Below are positions 8,900-16,830 of a DNA stretch of 64,000 nucleotides, one piece after another. Position 1 is the stretch's first letter. Every line of letters begins with the position of its first letter. The translations under genes were made by a program, and so were the position numbers. Origin of the DNA: Phaeobacter sp. G2 (GTDB lineage: Bacteria; Pseudomonadota; Alphaproteobacteria; Rhodobacterales; Rhodobacteraceae); NCBI GenBank assembly GCA_025163595.1, contig CP104105.1, positions 1 through 64,000 of the forward strand. Direction: 5' to 3'. The notes under the pieces were generated by a model. That model made no database searches. It was not told the origin of the DNA and worked only from the letters and a program-made list of their open reading frames with translations.

Positions 8900-10080
8900 G
8901 CTGCTCCCCTTGTCAGGGTTTGTGTGTGGGATATGAGACGATTCGACGCCGTTTCAAATTCTGCATCCTCGATGGTCAGCGCCACCCGAACCCAGGAGGT
9001 CAGGCTGTCACTAAAGGCTGATCCGGGCATCACCGCGACGCCGTTTTCCAGCAGATCCCAGGCATAGGCATCGCCGGTCAGCCCGGTTGCCGCCACATTG
9101 ATCATGGCAAACATGCCGGCCTCGGGGCGGTGAACCTGCAGCGCAGTTTCGGCCTCTACCCGGTCGGCAAGCAATTGCGCCCGCCGGCTGAATCGTTGAC
9201 GCATCCCCGAGGAAACAGAAGATCCCTCACGGATCGCCAGTTCCGTCATATCCGCGATAAACGGCTGGTTGCCGAACAGCATGGTCTCGGAATAGGGCAA
9301 AAGCGCATCGCAAAATGCCTTGGAGCCAACACACCAACCACTGCGGAACCCAGGTGAGGCATGGGATTTTGAGATCGATGAAACCGCGATAACCCGATCG
9401 GCATAGTCAGGCAGCGACAGGGGCGAGACAAACTCGGCGCCGTCAAATACCAATTGCTCATAGACTTCATCCGAGAGGATCCAAAAATCATGGATGCGCG
9501 CCAACTCGCATAGCGCCAACAGATCAGACTGGCGCAAAATGGCACCGGTTGGATTATGCGGACTGGTCAGCAGCAGGGCGCGGGTGCGCGGCGTGATCCG
9601 GCTGGCAACATCTGCAGCCTGCATCCGAAATCCGTTTTCCGGCTTTAGCGGCACAGGCACCATTTTTGCACCACTGGCCGCAACCACACCTTCGTAGGTG
9701 GCATACATCGGATCGCCCACCAGAACTTCGTCCCCGTGCTGCGCCACGCCCATCATCGCGGCAAACAATGCCGTCTGGGTGCCGGGGAAACATAAGAAGT
9801 TGTCCGGCTCGAACTCCCGCCCACGGCTGTTGCTGTAGCTTTCCGCCAGGGCGCGGCGCAGATTGAGCTCGCCACGGCCATCGGAATACCCGGTCCGGCC
9901 AGCCCGCATCGAGGCAATAGAGTGATCCATCAGCTCTGCAGGAACCGGAACATCCGGCTCACCGATGGTCATCTCAATAATATCTGCGCCCGCTGCGATA
10001 CGATCGCGGGCGGCAAGATGGAGATCCCATTTGGCGCCACCAAGCGAAGCCAATCGTGCAGTAACATCAGTGGTTTTCAT
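8896..10080 (-). CDS. Class I/II PLP aminotransferase, probable arginine:pyruvate transaminase (AruH-like)
   Basis: A 394-residue fold-type I aminotransferase. Motifs include EMTIGEPDVPVP, the SPHNPTGA loop near residue 173, the DEVYEQL segment near 204 and the PLP-binding Lys238 in SSISKSHASPGFRSGW. The context, directly coupled to an AruI-like decarboxylase, suggests it transaminates arginine (or a methylarginine) to the 2-oxo acid. The start at 10080 (ATG after GGCGGGAAAGAC) matches family N-termini better than upstream in-frame starts. It is the first gene of the operon. Confidence 0.8.
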   Translation of the reverse strand: MKTTDVTARLASLGGAKWDLHLAARDRIAAGADIIEMTIGEPDVPVPAELMDHSIASMRAGRTGYSDGRGELNLRRALAESYSNSRGREFEPDNFLCFPGTQTALFAAMMGVAQHGDEVLVGDPMYATYEGVVAASGAKMVPVPLKPENGFRMQAADVASRITPRTRALLLTSPHNPTGAILRQSDLLALCELARIHDFWILSDEVYEQLVFDGAEFVSPLSLPDYADRVIAVSSISKSHASPGFRSGWCVGSKAFCDALLPYSETMLFGNQPFIADMTELAIREGSSVSSGMRQRFSRRAQLLADRVEAETALQVHRPEAGMFAMINVAATGLTGDAYAWDLLENGVAVMPGSAFSDSLTSWVRVALTIEDAEFETASNRLISHTQTLTRGAA

Positions 10081-10172
10081 GTCTTTCCCGCCCATTCGCG
10101 CAGAGGCTTTCGAGTGTATTCTGCCTGACCTGCCCATTGGCTTAGGTCAGGCAGAGCCCAAGAATCCCCTGC

Positions 10173-10206
10173 ATCCAGTAATTATGCAGTTGTATAATTA
10201 CTGGAT
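10173..10206. promoter_or_regulatory. Inverted-repeat operator upstream of the aminotransferase operon
   Basis: A perfect 13-base inverted repeat (ATCCAGTAATTAT and its complement) with an eight-base spacer, at 10173-10185 and 10194-10206. The octamer AATTATGC within the left side recurs inverted as GCATAATT at 10208-10215. It lies about 93 bases upstream of the aminotransferase start. The size and AT-rich centre suit a dimeric regulator such as the RpiR-type protein or a GntR-type protein. Confidence 0.55.
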
Positions 10207-10295
10207 CGCATAATTTCGGCAAGCCCAAAATCATCCTCACGATTTGCGGGAAACAGCCGTCGCCGAAGGTCTGAAAGACTGCGGCCTAGCCAGGA

Positions 10296-10979
10296 TCAGC
10301 TCAGCACCACGATATCGGAAATCTGGTCGTCCACATCGCGACAGGCCGCCAGCAGTCTTGGCTTTAGATGGGACAAGACATAGTTGGCATGAAAGCGACT
10401 GGGCGCGATCAAGGTCAGCCGCCCCCCTGCCCTTTCGCTACGGCTAAGCGCATCAATCCAGGCGGTGTAGATGGCCGGGTCCTCTTGGTGCAATACAGCC
10501 TTTGCCAAGCTCCATTCATTGCCATCACTTAGATCAGGTGCGGCCGCAATTTGGCCTGTCCGCAAGGGCACAACATTTGTCGGTGGCGCCTCCTGCCCCT
10601 TCATGCGGTGCTCAAAGTCAGGGCCAACGTTGGACCAGCTGGTACGGGTATCTTCATAGATGCGGTCCATGTCGAGCCCATGCTCGCTGACCCGACCGCG
10701 AACGCCCTGCTTTTTCACAATCAGCCAGCCCATCGCGCGCAGCTTTGCCATCTCCCGTTTTACTGTCCGTTCGTCGACAGTCCAGAGTCTGGCAATTTCG
10801 CGTTGGCCAACCGTCAGCTCATTTCTGGACCAATTGTAGCGCGCTGTGATCAAAGTCATAAACCGCAACACAAGCCGTTGCGGTGATTTTGGCTGCGACA
10901 AAGCAAACGCACCCAGGGCTGTCAGGATATCATATTTCACTACCGAGGCATGTCGCCCGGCGGGCCGCTTTACCTGCAT
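10296..10979 (-). CDS. DnaA-like plasmid replication initiator
   Basis: A 227-residue protein with two parts. Residues about 50-100 form a winged-helix-type DNA-binding region (VGQREIARLWTVDERTVKR). Residues about 155-225 resemble DnaA domain I (WSLAKAVLHQEDPAIYTAWI, then LTLIAPSRFHANYVLSHLKP, like the NRF...WV pattern of DnaA). There is no AAA+ ATPase. This matches the 'DnaA-like' replicases of Rhodobacteraceae plasmids, which lie beside a parAB pair, as here with parAB divergent across a 603-base gap. Its role is origin recognition or melting on the replicon. Confidence 0.82.
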   Translation of the reverse strand: MQVKRPAGRHASVVKYDILTALGAFALSQPKSPQRLVLRFMTLITARYNWSRNELTVGQREIARLWTVDERTVKREMAKLRAMGWLIVKKQGVRGRVSEHGLDMDRIYEDTRTSWSNVGPDFEHRMKGQEAPPTNVVPLRTGQIAAAPDLSDGNEWSLAKAVLHQEDPAIYTAWIDALSRSERAGGRLTLIAPSRFHANYVLSHLKPRLLAACRDVDDQISDIVVLS

Positions 10980-11582
10980 GGGTCCTTCAGTCCTTCTCGC
11001 GTTCCCTAAACCATTTTAAAAATGGCCAGATCAGATTGGCCTTCCCATGAGAAAGCTAAGTTTGATCCAGGGTTGTCTGCCTCATATTATCGGGTTGTCC
11101 CGATTTACGTTGCGCCCTTCTGACAGGAACTCAACGCTATTTATTCAATGTAGACGATTTGCGTCCTTGATGTCGATTCTGTCAAGAGCCCAGTTGGCTT
11201 GGCCCTGTCCCCAATTCCTTTTTTGAAAGAAAAAATTGGTATCAATGGTATTGGGGGACGCCCTGTATGTCCCCTAATGGAGCGGAAATGTCCCCCATTA
11301 GGTAGCGGATGCTCTTTTACTGTCACCCTATATTTGGTGCCTCACCCTGCCATTCGCCGGGATAGGGCCAGGAATTTGGCAGGGCGAATCGCGAATCGGT
11401 TTCTGGTCTCGTCCCGTTGTTTTCTATGGTCTTTTCCACCCTGTGTCCCCGCGGGGACAGGACGCTCTTTTTCAGAGTAATAGGTTTTGCGTTTTTAGCA
11501 AATCCGGCGTAAATGAGTAATGAGGAAAAATTAGCGTCCTGCTTAAAAGGACGAGAGACATAGCAAAAAGCGAGAGGCAGTC
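10980..11582. other. Intergenic region between replicase and parA: candidate origin/incompatibility region
   Basis: This 603-base gap separates the divergent replicase and parA genes. It holds several symmetric elements: CCATTTT-A-AAAATGG (11011-11025), TCGGG-TTGT-CCCGA around 11089-11102, GGGGAC...GTCCCC (11254-11274), CCTAATGG...CCATTAGG (11273-11302), a perfect parS-like palindrome (11444-11459) and CGTCCT...AGGACG (11535-11553) just before parA. GGGTTGTC occurs twice between about 11070 and 11100. I see no clear array of identical iterons and no consensus DnaA box. The combination suits a replication origin plus parAB control region, but the exact origin cannot be placed by eye. Confidence 0.5.
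11444..11459. repeat. parS-like palindrome, copy 1
   Basis: Perfect 16-base palindrome TGTCCCCGCGGGGACA, 124 bases upstream of parA. The same 16 bases recur three more times within 3.9 kb, all around parAB, so it is the probable ParB binding site. Confidence 0.72.
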
Positions 11583-12887
11583 ATGTTCACTCACGAAGAC
11601 CTGGCGAAATTACAGGCCCAGTCCTTGAAGATGCAGAGCTGGATCCGGCAGCAGACCTTTTCCCCGGAGATGGAAAAGACCCTGCGGCGGTTCTCCAGTT
11701 GGGAGGTGGCTGAGCTGATCTTTAAGGTCAATCAGTCTACCCTGCGCGGGCGTCTGGCCGCAGATCCTTCGCTGCCCCAGGGCCATGTGGAAGAAGACGG
11801 GCGTCAGCGTTGGTATTCATTGGAAGAGATCAATGAGCTGCGGCGTCGCATAAAAATCAATCGCAAATCATTGATGCCACCGCGTCCCGAAGGCAAGCGC
11901 GCCCTACGAGTGGCGATTTCCAACTTCAAAGGCGGGGCCGGCAAATCCACTGTGGCTTTGCATTTCGCCCATGCCGCGGCCCTGGATGGCTACCGGGTGC
12001 TCTGCGTCGACTTTGATCCACAGGCGACGCTGTCCCATTCCATGGGGCTGAGCGATGTGACCGAGGACTACACAGTCTGGGGCATCATGGCGCGGGATCT
12101 TGTGCGCGAGACCGAGCGGATGAATGCCTCGGCGCGGGGGGCTGAATCTGGTGCCGCCCTGCCTGAACGGACCCTGCCGGAAGCGATCACCGGCATGGGG
12201 CTGCAGGATCTGCGCATCAATGACTTTATCAAGCCGACCAGCTGGCCGACCATTGATCTGGTACCTAGCTGTGCCAATGCGGCCTTTGTTGAATTTGCCA
12301 GCGCTCAGTACCGGCATCTCAATCCTGAGTGGTCCTTCTTTGCTGCGGTGTCGCGCTATCTCGATCAGGTCTCGGCGGATGACTACGATATGATCATTTT
12401 TGATTGCCCTCCGGCGATTGGTTATCAGTCGATGAATGCGGTCTTTGCTGCCGACATGCTTTATATCCCCTCCGGCCCCGGCTATTGGGAATACGACTCG
12501 ACCACTTCCTTTATCGGCCAGCTGTCCGAGGCACTGGAGGATCTGTCGGCCTTTAACGGGGTTGTCCCCGCGGGGACATTCACCCTGCCCAAGGCCTTTC
12601 TCGACGTGCGCTTTTTGCTGACCCGCTATGAAAGTGGCAACGATTTGCACCGCGCCATGCGCGATGCCTTTATCAAGGTCTTTGACGGGCGCATGGCCGA
12701 TCACCCGATCGAAATGACCCGGGCGGTTGAACAATCGGGCCGGTTCCTGAGTTCGATCTACGAGATTGATTACCGGGACATGACCCGCGAAACTTGGCGG
12801 CGCGCCCGGGCGTCCTTTGATCAGGCCTATGAAGAATTCAAAGGCTATGCCGCCGAAGCCTGGGAGAAGATGGAGGATAGACCATGA
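11583..12887 (+). CDS. parA: ParA-family plasmid partition ATPase
   Basis: A 434-residue protein. The N-terminal part (about 35-95) looks like a MerR-type helix-turn-helix (WEVAELIFKVNQSTLRGR), as in type Ia ParA and RepA partition proteins that repress their own operon. The ATPase domain begins near residue 113 with the deviant Walker A motif FKGGAGKSTVALHF. The Walker A' segment VDFDPQATLSHSMG and Walker B-like IIFDCPPAIGYQ follow. It moves the replicon by ATP-driven interaction with ParB on parS. A perfect parS-like palindrome lies inside the coding sequence at 12563-12578. The last four bases overlap the parB start. Confidence 0.92.
   Translation: MFTHEDLAKLQAQSLKMQSWIRQQTFSPEMEKTLRRFSSWEVAELIFKVNQSTLRGRLAADPSLPQGHVEEDGRQRWYSLEEINELRRRIKINRKSLMPPRPEGKRALRVAISNFKGGAGKSTVALHFAHAAALDGYRVLCVDFDPQATLSHSMGLSDVTEDYTVWGIMARDLVRETERMNASARGAESGAALPERTLPEAITGMGLQDLRINDFIKPTSWPTIDLVPSCANAAFVEFASAQYRHLNPEWSFFAAVSRYLDQVSADDYDMIIFDCPPAIGYQSMNAVFAADMLYIPSGPGYWEYDSTTSFIGQLSEALEDLSAFNGVVPAGTFTLPKAFLDVRFLLTRYESGNDLHRAMRDAFIKVFDGRMADHPIEMTRAVEQSGRFLSSIYEIDYRDMTRETWRRARASFDQAYEEFKGYAAEAWEKMEDRP
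12563..12578. repeat. parS-like palindrome, copy 2 (inside parA)
   Basis: Perfect TGTCCCCGCGGGGACA within the parA reading frame, where it encodes part of the sequence GVVPAGTF. Its perfect preservation inside a coding region suggests selection on the DNA site as well as the protein. Confidence 0.65.
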
Positions 12888-14017
12888 GCAAACGCCGCGT
12901 TTTTGACATCAACTTTCCTGCGGACCCTGCACCCAAACCCGCTGCGGCCCCCCCTGCCCCAAAGGCGGATGGCGCTCCGGTTTCCGAAAGCCGTCGTGGC
13001 CCCATGGCCACCGCGATCTCGGAAAACGCAGAGGCGCTCAAGGCGCGAGCAGTGGCGGAGCAGAATATCCGGGCCGAAAACGATCGCCTGGCGCATGAGT
13101 TTGTTCGGCTCAAGGCACTTGGGCTGGTGGTTGATCGCATTCCGCTGGACCAAATCTCCACCAGCAAGCTGGTGCGTGACCGGGCAACCTCGCGTGATCC
13201 AGAACTGGAAGAGCTGCAGGCCTCGATCCGCAGTATTGGTCTGTCCAATCCTATCCGGGTCGAAGAAGAGGCCGATGGCAGCTACCAGCTGATTCAGGGC
13301 TTTCGTCGTCTTTCGGCCTATCGGGCGCTTTATGCGGAAACCGGCGCGGAGGAATTTGCCGCGATCCCCGCTGGGCTGATTGCCAAGGGCCAGGATCTTC
13401 AGGGGCTGTATCGGCGCATGGTGGATGAAAACCTGGTGCGCCGCGACATCTCTTTTGCGGAAATGGCGCAGCTGGCGCTGTCTTATGCGCAGGATCCTGA
13501 CACCGGCTGTGACCTAGTAGAAGATGCCGTGAGTCATCTCTATGCCTCGGCCGGGCGGCAGAAACGCAACTACATCCGTCATTTTGCGGAGCTGTTAGAC
13601 ATGATCGGAACGAGCCTGCAGTTTGCCGAAGCGATCCCAAGAGCGTTGGGGCTGGAGCTTAAGAAACGGCTTTCGGAGGAGGAGCCTCTGGCGGAAGAGC
13701 TGAGGCAGGTTTTGCAAAACACCCCGCGGCCCGACGCGGAGGCAGAGTTGGCGGTGCTGCGCGGGTTCCTATCCGGATCTTTGGGCAGCGCTGAGGCTGG
13801 CCGGTCTGCCGGAATGACAGGGGGCCAAGCAAAGACTGGCGTTGCCAAAACCACTTTGCGCTGCGCTGTCCCCTCGGGGACGGTACGCTGTCAGGCGCGG
13901 GACGGTCGTATCGAGCTGGCGATGGAACGGGATTTTTCAGTCATTGACCGCTACCGGCTGGAAACCGCTATCGCTGCCTTTTTCGCTGCGTTGGAAGAGG
14001 GTGAGAGTTCCGACTGA
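12884..14017 (+). CDS. parB: ParB-family plasmid partition protein
   Basis: A 377-residue ParB/RepB-type protein. The ParB N-terminal (CTPase/nuclease-fold) domain is at about 85-190 with ELEELQASIRSIGLSNPIRV and LIQGFRRLSAYRALY. A helical DNA-binding region follows with RRDISFAEMAQLALSYAQ. It binds parS, spreads along the DNA and stimulates ParA. It is translationally coupled to parA by an ATGA overlap. A degenerate parS-like sequence sits near its 3' end, and a very strong palindrome lies 25 bases beyond the stop. Confidence 0.92.
   Translation: MSKRRVFDINFPADPAPKPAAAPPAPKADGAPVSESRRGPMATAISENAEALKARAVAEQNIRAENDRLAHEFVRLKALGLVVDRIPLDQISTSKLVRDRATSRDPELEELQASIRSIGLSNPIRVEEEADGSYQLIQGFRRLSAYRALYAETGAEEFAAIPAGLIAKGQDLQGLYRRMVDENLVRRDISFAEMAQLALSYAQDPDTGCDLVEDAVSHLYASAGRQKRNYIRHFAELLDMIGTSLQFAEAIPRALGLELKKRLSEEEPLAEELRQVLQNTPRPDAEAELAVLRGFLSGSLGSAEAGRSAGMTGGQAKTGVAKTTLRCAVPSGTVRCQARDGRIELAMERDFSVIDRYRLETAIAAFFAALEEGESSD
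13867..13882. repeat. Imperfect parS-like palindrome (inside parB)
   Basis: TGTCCCCTCGGGGACG differs from the perfect 16-mer in the centre and at the last base. It may be a weak or decaying ParB site. Confidence 0.4.
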
Positions 14018-14041
14018 TCTGCCGGGTATTGTGTTTAAAGA

Positions 14042-14071
14042 AAAAGGCTGTCCCCGCGGGGACAGCCTTTT
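14042..14071. terminator. 30-base perfect palindrome: parS-like copy 3 doubling as parAB terminator
   Basis: The core TGTCCCCGCGGGGACA (14049-14064) is extended on both sides into a perfect 30-base palindrome that begins AAAAGGC and ends GCCTTTT. As RNA it would form a very stable GC-rich hairpin followed by U's, the layout of a Rho-independent terminator, for parAB on the plus strand and for the YceI-OmpA gene on the minus strand. It therefore appears to serve as both a ParB site and a bidirectional terminator. Confidence 0.7.
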
Positions 14072-14098
14072 GGTTTTGGGGGCAGCTATTTGAGAAGG

Positions 14099-15139
14099 TT
14101 AGTTGAGAACCTTAAAAGCGATGCGTCGGTTCTTTGCCCGGTTCTGCGCTGTGTCATTGGGGACCAAGGGGCTTGCTTCACCGTAGCCGACGGATTGCAG
14201 ACGTGCCCGCGCGATGCCCTTATTTGACAGGTATCTGACAACGGAATTTGCGCGCTTTTGGCTGAGCCGGGTATTTGCCGCGGCGCTGCCTTTGTTATCT
14301 GTGTGGCCGCCGATCTCAATCAGCAGGTCGGGGCACCGACTGACAATATCAAACAGGCTGTCCAAAAAGCTGGTGGATGTTTGATCCAGTCGCGACGTTC
14401 CCGGCGCGAAATTCACGCTGCGGCTGCGGGACAGAATGTCAAACCGCCCTATACAGGCCTCGCGACTGAAATCGCCAGCGGTCTCCAAAGCTGCGCTGGC
14501 CCCGGATGTGGCAGGCACGGCCAGGACCGGTGTTCCAGGTGCCCGACGGTCAAAGGCGAGGTTTAGATTGACAATGCCCAGCGGGGTAATGGTGACATTG
14601 GCGGCCTCCTGCAGCTTGTCCCGTCCTGCCATCAGGTTGAAATCTTCGAGCTGTAGAATGACGGGATTGAGGGTGGAGATAGTGATCCGATCATTGCTGA
14701 CCAAAGTTACGGCGACCTCGGATTCGAGCTCTACCTCGGCGCCATGTAGCGACAGGGTCACTGGCAAATTGATCACCTTGCGCCGCAGGCTGGGGAGATC
14801 CTGCAGTGACAAAGGGTCCAGAACTGCGGTTACTGTGGCTTCGGGGAAACTGAATGTTTCAAAGAACAGGAACCGCATACGAACGTTTCGCAGGTCAATT
14901 TGTGTATCGACCGAATCCAGAGCGATAACCAACTGGGCCACCCCCCGTTCGGTGATCTGGCCACTCATGGCGGCAAACTGGCTGGTTTCTGCAACCGTGT
15001 CCTTTTTGATCGACAGGAAGGTGATGGCCGATGCCTCCTGGTCAAGTTGCCAGCCATGTTCAAATGGATCAGCTGCCAAGGCTGGGTGGGCGAAAAGAGC
15101 CAAGAGGACGAAGACTGGGCGAAGAAGCTGGCGTATCAT
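14099..15139 (-). CDS. YceI-like domain fused to OmpA peptidoglycan-binding domain
   Basis: A 346-residue exported protein. After a signal peptide (residues 1-22, ending PALAA), residues about 25-205 match the YceI lipid-binding fold: HGWQLDQEASAITFLSIKK at the start, then an alternating strand pattern with VTITPLGIVNLNLAF at the end. Residues about 230-346 are an OmpA C-terminal domain with IEIGGHTDNKGSAAANTRLS and the terminal NRRIAF segment. It probably sits in the periplasm, tethered to peptidoglycan, with the YceI part holding a hydrophobic ligand. It converges on the parAB operon across the shared terminator. The fusion is seen directly; the ligand is unknown. Confidence 0.8.
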   Translation of the reverse strand: MIRQLLRPVFVLLALFAHPALAADPFEHGWQLDQEASAITFLSIKKDTVAETSQFAAMSGQITERGVAQLVIALDSVDTQIDLRNVRMRFLFFETFSFPEATVTAVLDPLSLQDLPSLRRKVINLPVTLSLHGAEVELESEVAVTLVSNDRITISTLNPVILQLEDFNLMAGRDKLQEAANVTITPLGIVNLNLAFDRRAPGTPVLAVPATSGASAALETAGDFSREACIGRFDILSRSRSVNFAPGTSRLDQTSTSFLDSLFDIVSRCPDLLIEIGGHTDNKGSAAANTRLSQKRANSVVRYLSNKGIARARLQSVGYGEASPLVPNDTAQNRAKNRRIAFKVLN

Positions 15140-15284
15140 GATAAAATACTCATACTAGAAAGATCAATTAGGACCGCCCGGATGACGGCCAAAGTTTGGG
15201 CGGCTTCTCTAGAGTAACAAAAATCCTAGGACAAAAAGCAAGTATTGCGTAGCCTCGGCCAGTAAATACCTCAATTTTGCAAGG

Positions 15285-15300
15285 TGTCCCCGCGGGGACA
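15285..15300. repeat. parS-like palindrome, copy 4
   Basis: Perfect TGTCCCCGCGGGGACA, 22 bases before the chosen start of the caspase-like gene. ParB bound here could also affect that gene's promoter. Confidence 0.65.
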
Positions 15301-15321
15301 GAGTATTGGAGTTTAAGACTA

Positions 15322-16830
15322 GTGACTGGTTTTTGGGCCAAGTGCCTGTTTCGCATAGTGGTGCTTGTTGCACTTCTGTCAGGGTCTGCGCGCGCCACCA
15401 CCCCCGAGGGAGGCGCGCGGCTGGCGTTGGTCATTGGCAATGCCTCCTATGGCAGTGTTTCCGCCCTGGATAATCCGGTGAATGATGCCCGCATGATTTC
15501 CCAGACACTGGAGGGGCTTGGTTTTACGGTCTCCATGGCGGTGGACATGAGTCAGGTTGAGATGAAGCTGGCGATTGCCCAGTTCGGTCGTGATCTGCGG
15601 GCCGCAGGCGCCGATGCCACCGGATTGTTTTATTATGCAGGACATGGGGTACAAAGCTTTGGCAACAATTACCTGTTGCCGGTGGATGTGGCGTTGTCAG
15701 ATGCAGCGGATCTGGACCTAATGGCGGTTGAAGCGCAAACCGTGCTGCGGCAGATGGCGTCGGCGCGCAATCGAACCAATTTGGTGATTCTCGACGCCTG
15801 TCGCAATAATCCTTTTGAAAACGTGCCGGAGCTGAATGAAAGTGGCTTGGCTGAAATGAAGGCGCCAACGGGGACTTTTCTGGCCTATGCGACGGCGCCT
15901 GGAGGGGTGGCGCTGGATGGGCAGGGGGCGAACAGTCCCTTTACCCTGGCCTTGGCGGAACAAATTGTGGTGCCGGGCCAACCGGTGGAACAGGCCTTCA
16001 AAGAGGTGCGCCGCGCTGTGCTCGCCCAGAGCGACGGACAGCAGACCCCTTGGGATACCTCCTCTTTGGTGAGTGATTTTATGTTTGCCGAGGCACCACC
16101 AAGCCCGGTCCTGTCAGCGGCGGAAACAGAAGAATTGCAGCTTTGGCGTTCGGTACAAAGTGCCCGCGATCCGGTGCAACTGATGCTGTTCTTACGGGGC
16201 TATCCGGAAGGAACCTATACACCGGAGGCGCGCGCGCTGTTGGCAGAGGTCATGGCTGAAGAGCTGTCCGTCGACACCTCTGCGCCAGCGACATCACCAG
16301 TGGCGCCGGATGAACAGGAAACAGCCCTGTTCAAAGCGGCGCAGGAAGATGGGTCCCTAGCGGCCTATGAAGCCTATATGCAAAGCTACCCCACGGGGAC
16401 ATACGCTGAAATCGTGACGACCGAAATTGCTGCCTTACAGATGGGACAAGGCAGCGATCCGATCGGCGAGGGCACCGTGGCTGACGCCGGCCCAGCAAGC
16501 GCGCAAGCCAGCGCAGAGCCGCGCCACTCGGAGGCAGGGCCCGTGACCTTTGCCAGCCCATTGGTGTCTGAACTGGAACAGATCAGTGGGCGTAGTCTCG
16601 CTGAGCTTATTGACCAGACGCCGATGTTTCCGCCAATCGAGGGCCTGCCGGAAAGCTACTGGAAATCACAAAATTGCAGTTCCTGCCATCAATGGACTCG
16701 CGAGCGCCTGTGCACCCAGGCCAATACCTATCTAAGCCTGAATATGCAGCGGTCGCTGAGCAAACAACATCCCTTTGGCGGGGTCATGAAGCGGAGCTTG
16801 AAGTCCTGGGCGGCGGGTGGTTGTCAATAG
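15322..16830 (+). CDS. Secreted caspase-like (peptidase C14) protein with C-terminal CXXCH haem motif
   Basis: I chose the GTG at 15322: it gives a good signal peptide (CLFRIVVLVALLSGSARA), has GGAG about ten bases upstream, and avoids reading through the parS palindrome from the upstream TTG. Residues about 30-260 are a caspase p20-type domain: LALVIGNASYGS, catalytic-type His in FYYAGHGVQSFG and Cys in VILDACRNNPF. A tandem-repeat-like region (YPEGTYTPEAR, YPTGTYAEI) follows. The C-terminal region has a haem c-type CSSCH motif (16675-16689). The export signal agrees with periplasmic haem attachment. A fused protease and haem domain suggests a redox-responsive periplasmic protein. Role unknown; it neighbours the Exb and T6SS operons. 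Confidence 0.78.
   Translation: MTGFWAKCLFRIVVLVALLSGSARATTPEGGARLALVIGNASYGSVSALDNPVNDARMISQTLEGLGFTVSMAVDMSQVEMKLAIAQFGRDLRAAGADATGLFYYAGHGVQSFGNNYLLPVDVALSDAADLDLMAVEAQTVLRQMASARNRTNLVILDACRNNPFENVPELNESGLAEMKAPTGTFLAYATAPGGVALDGQGANSPFTLALAEQIVVPGQPVEQAFKEVRRAVLAQSDGQQTPWDTSSLVSDFMFAEAPPSPVLSAAETEELQLWRSVQSARDPVQLMLFLRGYPEGTYTPEARALLAEVMAEELSVDTSAPATSPVAPDEQETALFKAAQEDGSLAAYEAYMQSYPTGTYAEIVTTEIAALQMGQGSDPIGEGTVADAGPASAQASAEPRHSEAGPVTFASPLVSELEQISGRSLAELIDQTPMFPPIEGLPESYWKSQNCSSCHQWTRERLCTQANTYLSLNMQRSLSKQHPFGGVMKRSLKSWAAGGCQ

Noticed and set aside
10296..14017. repABC-type replicon
   Set aside because: The replicase is divergent from parAB and has a DnaA-domain-I-like C-terminus; there is no RepC downstream of parB.
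11444..15300. CRISPR-like array
   Set aside because: The repeats are short, palindromic and spaced 0.9-1.5 kb apart, partly inside genes, which fits parS sites and not CRISPR.
15277..15321. Upstream TTG start for the caspase-like gene
   Set aside because: It would read through the parS palindrome and place a hydrophilic stretch before the signal peptide; the GTG at 15322 has a ribosome site and a clean signal peptide.
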